Shown: positions 25,897-34,984, counted from the stretch's first letter. The stretch is DNA of 64,000 nt from Chryseobacterium sp. LJ668 (GCF_019613955.1 NZ_CP080443.1:682001-746000); one strand, 5' to 3'. Numbers and translations are program-made. The notes: generated by a model not told the origin, from the sequence alone.

Positions 25897-26586
25897 CTAA
25901 TCTCTGCGTCCTCCCATTAAGAGTGATGCAAAATAAAGCAATTGAGCCAAAGACCCTATCGCGGCGACAAGATAGGTTCTTGCTGCCCAAGTCAAACTGT
26001 CTTTTACACCTACATACTCTTCAGAAGTTACCGTCCCTGTATCTTTCAGCCATTTCATCGCTCTGTTGCTGGCATCATACTCTACCGGAAGTGTAATAAA
26101 TGCAAAAAGTGTGGTTAACGCAAACATCATCACTCCGACTATCAAAACAATTTTATTTCCGCTTGCTGCCATTAAAACAAGACCTCCCATAATCACAAAC
26201 TGCATTAAATTGGAGCTGATGTTGACAACCGGAACCAATTTTGATCTGAGCTGAAGCATTGAATATCCCACTGCATGCTGTACAGCGTGACCACATTCAT
26301 GGGCTGCAACTGCCGCCGCTGCAGCATTTCTCTGCATATAAACACCTTCTGAAAGATTAACCGTTTTATCTGCAGGATTGTAATGATCTGTCAACTGTCC
26401 CGGAACTGATATCACCTGTACACCGTGAATTCCATTATCTCTTAACATTTTTTCTGCCACTTCTTTTCCTGAAAGACCGTTCCTGAGATGTACTCTTGAA
26501 TAATACTCAAATTTTGATTTCAATCTTGCAGAAACCAACCAGCTTACAAGCATCGAAATTCCTATAATTAAATAATAAATTGTCAT
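25897..26586 (-). CDS. Zinc-dependent membrane protease, YugP family
   Basis: The 229-residue protein has an N-terminal TM helix (about 1-18). A soluble segment has the zinc motif AAHECGHAVQHAVGYS (about 114-129, HExxH form), and several TM helices follow (about 142-185 and 205-225). It fits the DUF2268/YugP-like neutral zinc metallopeptidase family. Conserved GLSGKEVAEKMLRDNGI and YMQRNAAAAAVAAHE segments agree. Its substrate is unknown. It faces the ribD-yigZ unit with almost no spacer. Confidence 0.9.
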   Translation of the reverse strand: MTIYYLIIGISMLVSWLVSARLKSKFEYYSRVHLRNGLSGKEVAEKMLRDNGIHGVQVISVPGQLTDHYNPADKTVNLSEGVYMQRNAAAAAVAAHECGHAVQHAVGYSMLQLRSKLVPVVNISSNLMQFVIMGGLVLMAASGNKIVLIVGVMMFALTTLFAFITLPVEYDASNRAMKWLKDTGTVTSEEYVGVKDSLTWAARTYLVAAIGSLAQLLYFASLLMGGRRD

Positions 26587-26663
26587 TTTTTTTAAAAATT
26601 TTTAACGAAATAATCGTATTTATAAGATGTAAAAACTGTGCCAAAGATTTGACAATATTTATT

Positions 26664-26671
26664 TATATTTG
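26664..26671 (+). promoter_or_regulatory. -7 box (TATATTTG) of the GNAT-like gene
   Basis: An exact TAnnTTTG match 23 nt before the ATG at 26695, in the 108-bp divergent gap with the protease gene. A TTTG lies at 26648-26651 but the spacing is short for a -33 element. Confidence 0.55.
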
Positions 26672-26694
26672 TAGTGAAATTACCGTAAAATACT

Positions 26695-27819
26695 ATGTCA
26701 GAAGTTTCGATTCTTGAAGTAAAAACACCTAATGAATTAAAACAATTTGTAAAATTTCCGATGGAATTATACAAAAATAATCCATATTATGTTCCTTCAT
26801 TTATTAAAGATGAAATCAATGTTTGGGATACGAAAGAAAATCCGGCCCTGAGCTATTCACAGGCAAAGCAGTTCATTGCAAAAAAAAACAATAAAATTGT
26901 TGGCAGAATCGCAGTAATCATCAATCATAAAGAGGAACAGGAACTTGGGATAAAGAAAGTACGTTTCGGGTGGATAGATTTTATTGACGATAAAGAAGTT
27001 TCAAAAGCATTAATCGACACGGTCATTAATTATGCAAAAGATCATCATATCAATAAAATAGAAGGACCAATGGGGTTTACAAATCTCGATAAAGCCGGAA
27101 TGCTGACTTTCGGGTTTGAAAAAATCGCCACAATGATCGGAATTTACAACCACGAATACTACCCGAAACATATTGAAAATCTCGGTCTTGTAAAGGAAAA
27201 AGAATGGGTAGAATTTGAAATGAATTTTCCTAAAATTCTACCACCGAAAGTAGAAAAATTCAGCAAGCTGATTGCTGAAAAATATAATTTAAGAGTTTTA
27301 AATTTCAAAAGCAAAGAAGAAATTCTTCCTTACATCAAACCGATGTTTAAATTACTTGACGAAACATACAAACACCTTTCTACCTACACTCCTATTTCTG
27401 AAGAACAGATCAAAACATATCGGGATAAATTTTTTCCTTTAATTGCAAAAAACTACGTCATTTGTGTCGTTGATGAACATGATGAATTGGTTTCTTTTGC
27501 AGTGACCATGCCTTCATATTCCAAGGCATTACAAAAAGCAAAGGGTAAACTTTTACCCTTCGGATGGTGGCACTTTTTACAGGCAGAAAAGAAAAATGAC
27601 CGTGCCAATTTTTATTTAATCGGAATTCATCCAGAATATCAAAGACGCGGCGTGACTGCTATTATTTTTAAAGAAATTTTTGTCCGCTTCAACAGTATGG
27701 GAATCGATTTTGCGGAAACCAATCCAGAACTGGAGGAAAATAAAAGCGTGCAGGTTCTTTGGCAAGATTACAACCCTGTAAATCACAAAAGGAGAAGAAC
27801 TTATTCTTTACAATTCTGA
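26695..27819 (+). CDS. GNAT-fold acetyltransferase-like protein
   Basis: The 374-residue protein appears to consist of two GNAT-like halves. The N-terminal half has NKIVGRIAVIIN and FGWIDFIDDKEVSKALIDTV (about 62-108) with KIEGPMGFTNLDKAGML. The C-terminal half ends FYLIGIHPEYQRRGVTAIIFKE (about 303-324), the acetyl-CoA loop RRGVTA being the clearest mark. The substrate is unknown. To my recollection such proteins are widespread in Flavobacteria. A 58-codon gene follows after 1 bp. Confidence 0.75.
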   Translation: MSEVSILEVKTPNELKQFVKFPMELYKNNPYYVPSFIKDEINVWDTKENPALSYSQAKQFIAKKNNKIVGRIAVIINHKEEQELGIKKVRFGWIDFIDDKEVSKALIDTVINYAKDHHINKIEGPMGFTNLDKAGMLTFGFEKIATMIGIYNHEYYPKHIENLGLVKEKEWVEFEMNFPKILPPKVEKFSKLIAEKYNLRVLNFKSKEEILPYIKPMFKLLDETYKHLSTYTPISEEQIKTYRDKFFPLIAKNYVICVVDEHDELVSFAVTMPSYSKALQKAKGKLLPFGWWHFLQAEKKNDRANFYLIGIHPEYQRRGVTAIIFKEIFVRFNSMGIDFAETNPELEENKSVQVLWQDYNPVNHKRRRTYSLQF

Positions 27820-27820
27820 T

Positions 27821-27997
27821 ATGAAGATCCATCTCATTTTTTTTGCTTTTTTGATCGCAGGATTTATTTCGTACAATGTTTTTTTTAAAGCAGTCGATGA
27901 CAGAACAAATACCATCATCAATATTTTGTATGCGAGTGTACTTTTCGGCTATATAGCTTTTATGGCATTTGCTCTGCTCAAGAAAATGAAAAAATAA
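27821..27997 (+). CDS. 58-residue two-helix membrane protein
   Basis: ATG at 27821 follows the preceding stop by one base and opens a 58-codon frame ending TAA at 27995-27997. The peptide begins MKIHLIFFAFLIAGFISY (TM1, about 4-21). A short polar segment with DDRTN comes next, then ILYASVLFGYIAFMAFALL (TM2, about 35-53) and a basic KKMKK tail. No family is recognised. The near-zero gap argues for translation coupled to the GNAT-like gene. Confidence 0.6.
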   Translation: MKIHLIFFAFLIAGFISYNVFFKAVDDRTNTIINILYASVLFGYIAFMAFALLKKMKK

Positions 27998-28086
27998 CAC
28001 TATTTTTATTGATTCTAAATTATCAGTTTTCCTCAATTTCATCAGACTTTTAAGTTGATTAATTTCATGCTTTATTGTTTATTGCC

Positions 28087-28094
28087 TAAATTTG
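28087..28094 (+). promoter_or_regulatory. -7 box (TAAATTTG) of the nuo operon
   Basis: An exact TAnnTTTG match 23 nt before nuoA, in the 120-bp gap after the small membrane-protein gene. It is the only strong box seen ahead of the 14-gene operon. Confidence 0.6.
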
Positions 28095-28117
28095 CAACTT
28101 GAGATAATAATGTAAAA

Positions 28118-28489
28118 ATGAATTTACCTGAAAGTTATATTCCAATACTCATACAAGCCGGTGTAGCCATTGGTTTCGTTGCCATTTCTTTGCTTGGAGC
28201 TCATTTTTTGGGGCCACAGCAGAAAAAAGGGAATTCTGTTAAGAACTCAAGCTGGGAATGTGGTATCCCTGTAGAAGGAAATGCAAGAACTCCATTTTCA
28301 ATTAAATATTTCTTAACAGCCGTATTATTTGTATTATTTGATATCGAAATCGTATTTTTTTATCCTTACGCTGTTAACTTCAGAGAATTCGGAATAGAAG
28401 GGTTTTTTGCGGTTCTCATGTTTGTAGCTATATTTTTTCTTGCATTTTTTTATGTCTGGAAACGTGGCGCACTTGATTGGGATAAATAA
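28118..28489 (+). CDS. nuoA: NADH-quinone oxidoreductase subunit A
   Basis: The 123-residue protein has three TM helices (about 8-28, 65-85, 92-112). The SSWECGIP segment between TM1 and TM2 is the conserved cysteine loop at the quinone-site region, followed by IKYFLTAVLFVLFDIEIVFFYP, the acidic TM2 signature of subunit A. It is the first gene of complex I in this window and is followed by nuoB after 103 bp. Confidence 0.96.
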   Translation: MNLPESYIPILIQAGVAIGFVAISLLGAHFLGPQQKKGNSVKNSSWECGIPVEGNARTPFSIKYFLTAVLFVLFDIEIVFFYPYAVNFREFGIEGFFAVLMFVAIFFLAFFYVWKRGALDWDK

Positions 28490-28592
28490 TTTCAATCATA
28501 ATTTTAAATAAGAAATTTAGATAAACACAATTAAATTATAGTTAACAACAACGGCAATTTATTATCTAAATTAAAATCTTAAAATCAACAAA

Positions 28593-29162
28593 ATGTCAGA
28601 TCAAAAACCAATTATAAGAACAGATGCACCAGCTCCAGAAGGATTTGAAGGAGAGGGTTTTTTCGCAACAAAGCTGAGCAGTGTAATCGGAATGGCTAGA
28701 AAGTTTTCACTTTGGCCGTTACCATTTGCAACCTCTTGTTGTGGTATCGAATTCATGGCAACATTAAACCCTACATATGATGCTTCCAGATTTGGTATGG
28801 AAAGAAACTCTTTCTCACCAAGACAGGCAGATATGCTGATGGTTTGCGGAACTATTGCTAAAAAATTAGGACCTGTTTTAAAAGAAGTATATACTCAGAT
28901 GGCTGAGCCAAAATGGGTAGTTGCTGTTGGAGCTTGCGCGTGTAGCGGAGGTATTTTTGACAGTTATTCCGTATTACAGGGAATTGATAAAATCATACCA
29001 GTTGATGTCTACGTTCCAGGTTGTCCGCCAAGACCAGAGCAGATCATCGAAGGTGTAATGCAGGTTCAGGCTTTGGCAGAAAGTGAAAGCATCAGAAGAA
29101 GAGATACACCTGAATATCAGCATCTATTAGATTCTTATAATATTAGCAACGAAGGGAAATGA
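28593..29162 (+). CDS. nuoB: NADH-quinone oxidoreductase subunit B
   Basis: The 189-residue subunit holds the N2 [4Fe-4S] cluster: tandem Cys in TSCCGIEFMA (about 48-57), Cys in GACACSGGIF, and Cys in VPGCPPRPEQI. It lies at the end of the electron path next to the quinone. Its stop overlaps the nuoC start in ATGA. Confidence 0.97.
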   Translation: MSDQKPIIRTDAPAPEGFEGEGFFATKLSSVIGMARKFSLWPLPFATSCCGIEFMATLNPTYDASRFGMERNSFSPRQADMLMVCGTIAKKLGPVLKEVYTQMAEPKWVVAVGACACSGGIFDSYSVLQGIDKIIPVDVYVPGCPPRPEQIIEGVMQVQALAESESIRRRDTPEYQHLLDSYNISNEGK

Positions 29163-29653
29163 CAAACGAATTTGTATTAGAAGCAATTACAAGAGAATTT
29201 CCGGAATCTGTAATTTCAAGTTCAGAATCTTATGGGATGCTGACTGTCGAAATTAAAAAAGATGATATTAAAAAAATAATTCATTATCTTAAAGATTCTT
29301 CTTTAGAAATCAATTTTCTTACCGATGTTTGTGGAATCCATTACCCTGAGTTTCCTGAGAAAGAAATAGGTGTTGTGTATCATCTACAGAATATGATGAC
29401 CAATTTTAGAATACGTCTGAAAATTTTCATGTCCAGAGAAAGTGTTGAGGTGGATTCTTTGACTGAGTTGTATGCAGGAGCCAATTGGATGGAAAGAGAA
29501 ACTTTTGATTTTTACGGGATTAAATTTAAAGGTCATCCGGATCTAAGACCTATTTTAAATATGGAAGATCTTGGTTACCATCCCATGTTGAAAGAATATC
29601 GACTTGAAGACGGAACAAGAACAGATAAGGACGATGCAATGTTCGGAAGATAA
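29159..29653 (+). CDS. nuoC: NADH-quinone oxidoreductase subunit C
   Basis: The 164-residue 30-kDa-type subunit has signatures LTDVCGIHYPEFPEK (about 55-69), GANWMERETFDFYGIKFKGH (about 104-123) and the C-terminal RLEDGTRTDKDD. It is a separate protein rather than a NuoCD fusion. Its start overlaps nuoB by 4 bp, implying coupled translation. Confidence 0.96.
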   Translation: MTNEFVLEAITREFPESVISSSESYGMLTVEIKKDDIKKIIHYLKDSSLEINFLTDVCGIHYPEFPEKEIGVVYHLQNMMTNFRIRLKIFMSRESVEVDSLTELYAGANWMERETFDFYGIKFKGHPDLRPILNMEDLGYHPMLKEYRLEDGTRTDKDDAMFGR

Positions 29654-29663
29654 AATAATGTAA

Positions 29664-29704
29664 TAAGCAATAAGCAATAAGCTTAAAGCCTATAGCCTAA
29701 AGCA
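29664..29704 (+). repeat. Degenerate short-word spacer between nuoC and nuoD
   Basis: The gap is built of near-tandem words AATAAGC, AATAAGC, AATAAGC, TTAAAGCC, TATAGCC, TAAAGC. A similar spacer with AAGC/AAGCC words lies at about 31590-31640 before nuoF. Confidence 0.6.
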
Positions 29705-29712
29705 TTTAAATT

Positions 29713-30936
29713 ATGAAAGATAACTCATTATCTAATATACTTAACCAACACGAAAGTAAAGAGCAGATTGACGGGCAGTTGTACACTCTGAATCTTGGTC
29801 CTACCCACCCTGCGACACACGGGATTTTCCAGAATGTGTTGACAATGGACGGAGAGAGAATTCTTCATGCCGAACAAACGGTTGGTTATATCCACAGAGC
29901 GTTTGAGAAAATTTCTGAAAGAAGGAATTTTTCTCAGATTACAACCCTCACTGACCGTATGAACTACTGTTCTGCACCTATCAATAACATAGGATGGCAC
30001 ATGACGGTTGAAAAACTCATTGGTATCAAAGTTCCTAAGCGTGTAGATTATATGCGCGTTATTTTAATGGAATTGGCAAGAATAGGTGACCACTTGATCT
30101 GCAACGGGGTAACCGGGATGGATGCAGGTGCAATTACTGGTTTGACGTATATGTTCATCGAAAGAGAGCGTATTTACGATATGTACGAGCAGATTTGCGG
30201 TGCGAGAATGACAACCAATATGGGAAGAATCGGAGGTTTTGAAAGAGATTTCACTCCAAAATTCCATGAGCTGCTGAAAGATTTCTTAAAAACTTTCCCT
30301 GCAAGATTTGCAGAATTCGGTCAGTTATTAGAAAGAAACAGAATCTTTATGGACAGAACCATTGGTGCTGGAGCAATTTCTGCGGAAAGAGCTTTAAGCT
30401 ATGGTTTTACAGGTCCGAATTTACGTGCAGCAGGTGTTGATTATGATGTAAGAGTTGCAGAACCTTATTCTTCTTACGAAGATTTTGATTTCATCATTCC
30501 TGTAGGAACTGCAGGTGATACATACGACAGATTTATGGTTCGCCAGCAGGAAATCTGGGAATCATTAAAAATCATTAACCAAGCTTACGACAATCTTCCT
30601 GAAGGACCTTTCCATGCGGATGTTCCTGATTTCTATCTTCCTGAAAAGGCAGATGTTTATCAAAAAATGGAAGCTCTGATTTACCATTTCAAAATTGTAA
30701 TGGGCGAAACAGATGTTCCGAAAGGAGAAGTTTACCATGCAGTAGAAGGTGGAAACGGCGAATTAGGATTCTATTTGGTAAGTGACGGAGGAAGAACACC
30801 CTACAGATTACATTTCAGAAGACCTTGCTTTATTTATTATCAGGCTTATCCTGAGATGATTACAGGCTCTGTGATTTCAGACGCTATCGTTACGATGTGT
30901 AGTATGAATATTATTGCGGGAGAATTAGACGCATAA
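29713..30936 (+). CDS. nuoD: NADH-quinone oxidoreductase subunit D
   Basis: The 407-residue 49-kDa-type subunit lines the quinone cavity with NuoB. Conserved parts: [15 protein letters not shown] (about 28-42) with the HPATHG loop, [22 protein letters not shown], and the C-terminal [18 protein letters not shown] ending usual for the family. It is set apart from nuoC by a 59-bp repeat-word spacer. Confidence 0.97.
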   Translation: MKDNSLSNILNQHESKEQIDGQLYTLNLGPTHPATHGIFQNVLTMDGERILHAEQTVGYIHRAFEKISERRNFSQITTLTDRMNYCSAPINNIGWHMTVEKLIGIKVPKRVDYMRVILMELARIGDHLICNGVTGMDAGAITGLTYMFIERERIYDMYEQICGARMTTNMGRIGGFERDFTPKFHELLKDFLKTFPARFAEFGQLLERNRIFMDRTIGAGAISAERALSYGFTGPNLRAAGVDYDVRVAEPYSSYEDFDFIIPVGTAGDTYDRFMVRQQEIWESLKIINQAYDNLPEGPFHADVPDFYLPEKADVYQKMEALIYHFKIVMGETDVPKGEVYHAVEGGNGELGFYLVSDGGRTPYRLHFRRPCFIYYQAYPEMITGSVISDAIVTMCSMNIIAGELDA

Positions 30937-31062
30937 TTGAAAATAGTAGAAGAAAGATGAAAGATGAAATACTTTTGTCACACAATATAAAAACGAATTT
31001 AGAATATAGAACCTGAGAATCTTTTTTCTTTGTTCTTTACTCTTTAATCTAAGAGATAAAAA

Positions 31063-31572
31063 ATGAGCGAAACAATAGCTTTTAAACCGGAAAGTTTACA
31101 GCAGGTACATAAAATTATCGCCAGATATCCCGAAGGAAAACAGAAATCTGCTCTTCTTCCGGTGCTGCATTTGGCACAAAAGGAATTTGGAGGATGGTTA
31201 GCTGTTCCTGTGATGGATTATGTTGCTGAATTATTGAGCATTAAGCCAATTGAAGTATACGAAGTGGCAACCTTCTATACCATGTTTAATATGAAGCCGG
31301 TTGGTAAATATGTTTTAGAAGTTTGCCGAACAGGACCTTGCATGGTTTCAGGAAGCGAAAAAATATTAAACCATATCAGAACAAAACTGAACATTAAAGA
31401 CGGCGAAACTACCGCAGACGGAATGTTTACATTAAAGCCAGCAGAATGTCTTGGTGCTTGCGGATATGCTCCAATGTTACAGTTAGGAAAGTTCTATCAC
31501 GAAAATTTAACCATAGAAAAAGTAGACGAAATCCTTGATCTTTGCAGAGAAGGACAACTTTCTTTAGACTAA
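31063..31572 (+). CDS. nuoE: NADH-quinone oxidoreductase subunit E
   Basis: The 169-residue subunit has a thioredoxin-like [2Fe-2S] domain. Cys ligands are in VCRTGPCMVSG (about 88-98, Cx4C) and ECLGACGYAPM (about 127-137, Cx3C). Upstream helices include YEVATFYTMFNMKP. It forms the NADH-oxidising module with NuoF and NuoG. The 126-bp gap upstream is AT-rich with AAAGATGAAAGATGAAA-like words and no gene. Confidence 0.96.
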   Translation: MSETIAFKPESLQQVHKIIARYPEGKQKSALLPVLHLAQKEFGGWLAVPVMDYVAELLSIKPIEVYEVATFYTMFNMKPVGKYVLEVCRTGPCMVSGSEKILNHIRTKLNIKDGETTADGMFTLKPAECLGACGYAPMLQLGKFYHENLTIEKVDEILDLCREGQLSLD

Positions 31573-31584
31573 AATAAATTTAAA

Positions 31585-31645
31585 CAAAAAATAGCAGTAA
31601 GCTAAAAGCCATAAGCCAACAGCTAAATGCTAAAAGCATAATAAA
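31585..31645 (+). repeat. Degenerate short-word spacer between nuoE and nuoF
   Basis: Words such as AGTAAGC, TAAAAGCC, ATAAGCC, AACAGC, TAAATGC and TAAAAGC follow each other. This is the same vocabulary as the spacer before nuoD but without exact identity. Confidence 0.55.
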
Positions 31646-31648
31646 AAA

Positions 31649-33004
31649 ATGAGTAAAAAACTTTTACTTAAAGACGCACATATAGAAGGTATTCGCTATT
31701 TCGATACTTACCGCAAGCAGGGAGGTTACGAAGCAGCTGAAAAAGCCTTGAAAATGACTCCCGATGAAATTCTTGAAGAAGTAAAAACTTCAGGGCTTCG
31801 CGGTCGTGGTGGCGCAGGATTCCCTACCGGGATGAAGTGGAGCTTTCTGGCAAAACCGGAAGGTGTACCGAGACATTTGGTAGTCAATGCAGATGAATCT
31901 GAACCCGGAACATTCAAAGACAGATATTTAATGGAATTTCTTCCTCATCTTTTGATTGAGGGAATGCTGATTTCATCCTACTGTTTAGGCTCAAATGTTT
32001 CGTACATCTACATCCGTGGAGAATATTCATGGATTCCTGATATTTTGGAAGAAGCAATTGGGGAAGCTAAGGCTGCCGGATTTTTAGGTAAAAACATTTT
32101 AGGAACCGGTTTCGATTGTGAAATATATGTTCAGAGAGGTGGTGGTGCTTACATCTGCGGCGAAGAAACTGCTTTACTAGAATCTCTCGAAGGAAAAAGA
32201 GGTAACCCAAGATTAAAACCACCTTTCCCGGCTGTAAAAGGACTTTGGGAAAGACCAACAGTTGTTAACAACGTTGAATCTATCACAGCTATCGTTCCTA
32301 TTATCGACATTACTGGAGCAGAATATGCTAAAATCGGTGTTGGAAGATCTACAGGCACAAAATTAATTTCTGCCTGCGGAAACATTAATAAGCCTGGAGT
32401 TTATGAAATTGATATGACCATTACGGTTGAAGAATTTATTTATTCTGATGAATATTGCGGTGGTATAAAAGACGGAAAAAGGCTTAAAGCTTGTATTCCC
32501 GGAGGCAGTTCGGTTCCGATTGTTCCTGCAAATTTATTATTGAAAACGGTAAACGGTGAACCAAGATATATGAACTACGAATCTCTTGCTGACGGTGGTT
32601 TTTCTACCGGAACGATGATGGGTTCAGGAGGTTTTATTGTATTGGATGAAGATCAGTGTATTGTAGAACATACTATGACTTTAGCGAGATTTTATCATCA
32701 CGAAAGTTGTGGACAATGTACTCCTTGTCGTGAAGGAACGGGATGGATGCACAAAATTTTAAAGAAAATAGAAAAAGGAGAAGGAAAGATGGAAGACATC
32801 GATTTGCTTTGGGATATCCAGAGAAAAATTGAAGGAAATACCATTTGTCCTTTAGGTGATGCGGCAGCATGGCCTGTTGCAGCAGCGATTCGTCATTTCA
32901 GAGATGAATTTGAATGGCATGTGAAAAATCCTGAATTGTGTTTAACTCAAAACTACGGATTGGCCAATTATGCAGACCCTATCCCAGTTGCAGCAAGTAA
33001 TTAA
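31649..33004 (+). CDS. nuoF: NADH-quinone oxidoreductase subunit F (NADH-binding)
   Basis: The 451-residue flavoprotein has the NADH loop GLRGRGGAGFPTGMKW (about 49-64), FMN-site segments including VNADESEPGTFKDR and GAYICGEETALLES, and the [4Fe-4S] ligands SCGQCTPCREGT (about 351-362) with the distal Cys in TICPLGDA. It accepts hydride from NADH. It is followed by a non-Nuo gene. Confidence 0.97.
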   Translation: MSKKLLLKDAHIEGIRYFDTYRKQGGYEAAEKALKMTPDEILEEVKTSGLRGRGGAGFPTGMKWSFLAKPEGVPRHLVVNADESEPGTFKDRYLMEFLPHLLIEGMLISSYCLGSNVSYIYIRGEYSWIPDILEEAIGEAKAAGFLGKNILGTGFDCEIYVQRGGGAYICGEETALLESLEGKRGNPRLKPPFPAVKGLWERPTVVNNVESITAIVPIIDITGAEYAKIGVGRSTGTKLISACGNINKPGVYEIDMTITVEEFIYSDEYCGGIKDGKRLKACIPGGSSVPIVPANLLLKTVNGEPRYMNYESLADGGFSTGTMMGSGGFIVLDEDQCIVEHTMTLARFYHHESCGQCTPCREGTGWMHKILKKIEKGEGKMEDIDLLWDIQRKIEGNTICPLGDAAAWPVAAAIRHFRDEFEWHVKNPELCLTQNYGLANYADPIPVAASN

Positions 33005-33017
33005 TAGAGTCTCAAAA

Positions 33018-33854
33018 TTGAAAAAAATCATCGTTCTCTTATTATTAATCGGATTCAGTTCGGTTAGTTTAAAAGGACAACAACAGGAAGAAAACAGCAG
33101 AGTTTTCAAAAAAGGAAGTTTCTTGGTGTTTTGGGGATGGAATAATGCAAAATATTCAAAATCAGACATTCACTTTAAAGGTGACGGGTATGATTTTCAG
33201 TTGGATAATGTAGTGGCTCATGACAGACAGACCAAATTTGACTGGGGAACCTATTTTAATCCGGGAACTATAACAATTCCTCAGGTTAATTACAGGATTA
33301 CCTATTTTCCGAAAGATAATTTTGGAATTACTTTAGGAATGGATCACATGAAATATGTGATGGATCAGAGGCAAATTGTAGATTTTAAAGGATATATCAA
33401 TGATCCTAAATATGCCGGGATGGTAAATGATGGGAAAGTAGACCTGGATAATGGAGAATTTTTAACATTCGAACACACAGATGGTCTTAATTATATCAAT
33501 ATCGGGGCTCAGAAATATCATAACGTTTTAAATAAAAAACATATTGCTATTTTTGCGAGTTATGGAGCAGGATTAGGAGCTTTATTGCCGAAATCAAATG
33601 TTCAGCTGATGGGTAATGAAAGAAGTGACAGATTCCATTTGGCAGGGTTCGGATTGGATGCAAGAGCAGCATTAAGTGTAGTTATTATTAAACATATTGT
33701 ACTTCAAGCAGAAGGAAAGCTTGGGTACATCAATATGCCGGATATTAAAACGACACTGAACAATAAGCCGGATAAGGCTTCACAGGATTTTACCTACGCA
33801 CAGGTGAATGTTGGAATAGGATATACATTTAACACAACAAAAAAGTCAAAATAA
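33018..33854 (+). CDS. Predicted outer-membrane beta-barrel protein inside the nuo operon
   Basis: The start is probably TTG at 33018, giving KKIIVLLLLIGFSSVSLKGQ, a good signal peptide; the open frame back to 32970 overlaps nuoF. The 278-residue product alternates polar and hydrophobic residues in beta strands (GSFLVFWGWNNAKYSKSDI, FGITLGMDHMKYVM). It ends with VNVGIGYTF before a short polar tail, typical of small Bacteroidetes barrels. No link to complex I is known to me. It lies on the same strand, 13 bp after nuoF and 56 bp before nuoG. Confidence 0.75.
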   Translation: MKKIIVLLLLIGFSSVSLKGQQQEENSRVFKKGSFLVFWGWNNAKYSKSDIHFKGDGYDFQLDNVVAHDRQTKFDWGTYFNPGTITIPQVNYRITYFPKDNFGITLGMDHMKYVMDQRQIVDFKGYINDPKYAGMVNDGKVDLDNGEFLTFEHTDGLNYINIGAQKYHNVLNKKHIAIFASYGAGLGALLPKSNVQLMGNERSDRFHLAGFGLDARAALSVVIIKHIVLQAEGKLGYINMPDIKTTLNNKPDKASQDFTYAQVNVGIGYTFNTTKKSK

Positions 33855-33910
33855 TTTTTGATTTAATTAATAAAAGAACTATTGCTTAGCGCATTATAAA
33901 GCGAAAAAAT

Positions 33911-34909
33911 ATGAGCGAAGAAGTTAAAAAATTCAAAATAACGATAGACGGACAGACTGCTGAAGTTTTGCCCGGCACTTCTATTTTAGAGGCAGCCAGA
34001 CAGATCGGCGGAAAATCTGTACCACCTGCAATGTGCTACTACAGCAAATTGGAAGCCAGTGGAGGAAGATGCAGAACGTGTTTGGTAGAGGTTTCTAAAG
34101 GTTCGGAAGCAGATCCTCGTCCGATGCCGAAACTGGTAGCAAGCTGCAGAACCAATGTGATGGATGGGATGGAAGTGAAAAATCTTTCTTCGGATAAAGC
34201 ACAGGAAGGCCGAAAAGCAGTGACAGAATTTCTACTGGTGAATCATCCTTTGGATTGCCCGGTTTGTGATCAGGCCGGAGAATGTCATCTCCAGGATTTG
34301 GGTTACGAATATGGTGATCCGGATACCAGAACTGATTTTGAAAGAAATACCTACGATGCAGACGACTTAGGTCCGAACATTAAACTGAATATGAACCGTT
34401 GTATTTTGTGTGCAAGATGCGTTTTAGCGGCAAATCAGTTGACGGGAGAACGTGAGCATGGAATTCTATTCCGAGGAGATCATGCTGAAATTTCAACTTA
34501 CTTAAATAAAGCTTTAGACAATGATTTCATTGGAAACGTTATTGACGTTTGTCCGGTTGGAGCATTAACTGACAGAACTGCCCGTTTTGCAAGCAGAGTT
34601 TGGTTTACAAAGCCAATGAACGCTTCTTGTAATTGTGATAAGTGTTCAGGTAAAACTACTGTATATTTGAAAGGTGATGAAGTAGTAAGGGTAACTGCAA
34701 GAAAAGACCAGTGGGGAGAAGTTGAAGAATTTATCTGTGATACTTGCCGTTTCGAAAGAAAAAAATTATCCGACTGGAATATTGAAGGTCCTAGACATAT
34801 CGACAGACATTCAGTTATTTCATTAAACCATTACGAGAAACCTAAAGACGAATTAAGACTTTTAGACAATCCGATGGCGAAAGAAATCAGTGAAAAAGAC
34901 GAAAAATAA
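33911..34909 (+). CDS. nuoG: NADH-quinone oxidoreductase subunit G, short form
   Basis: The 332-residue protein has an N-terminal [2Fe-2S] ferredoxin domain (MCYYSKLEASGGRCRTC, about 40-56) and a His-Cys3 cluster (HPLDCPVCDQAGECHLQD, about 115-132). A [4Fe-4S] site RCILCARC follows, with VCPVGAL distal. A further Cys-rich part, NCDKCSGK and CDTCRFERK, ends the protein. The large molybdopterin-oxidoreductase-like C-terminal half of E. coli NuoG (about 900 residues in all) is absent, and a clean stop precedes nuoH. Confidence 0.93.
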   Translation: MSEEVKKFKITIDGQTAEVLPGTSILEAARQIGGKSVPPAMCYYSKLEASGGRCRTCLVEVSKGSEADPRPMPKLVASCRTNVMDGMEVKNLSSDKAQEGRKAVTEFLLVNHPLDCPVCDQAGECHLQDLGYEYGDPDTRTDFERNTYDADDLGPNIKLNMNRCILCARCVLAANQLTGEREHGILFRGDHAEISTYLNKALDNDFIGNVIDVCPVGALTDRTARFASRVWFTKPMNASCNCDKCSGKTTVYLKGDEVVRVTARKDQWGEVEEFICDTCRFERKKLSDWNIEGPRHIDRHSVISLNHYEKPKDELRLLDNPMAKEISEKDEK

Positions 34910-34917
34910 TTTTTAAA

Positions 34918-34978
34918 GACATAAGATTTCAGACATCAGACCTCGGATTTTAAATCTGATATCTACTATCTAAATAAA
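34918..34978 (+). repeat. Degenerate short-word spacer between nuoG and nuoH
   Basis: Recurring words TCAGACATCAGACC, TCTGATATC, TACTATC appear in the 75-bp gap. No gene and no clear hairpin terminator. Confidence 0.45.
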
Positions 34979-34984
34979 TAAAAA

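Noticed and set aside
29664..31645. Repeated AAGC words as a CRISPR-like array
   Set aside because: Units are 6-8 bp, drifting and without spacers; no cas genes. No CRISPR array was seen anywhere in the window.
32970..33017. ATG start of the barrel-like gene inside nuoF
   Set aside because: The TTG at 33018 gives a clean signal peptide, while the ATG start would put 16 polar residues before it.
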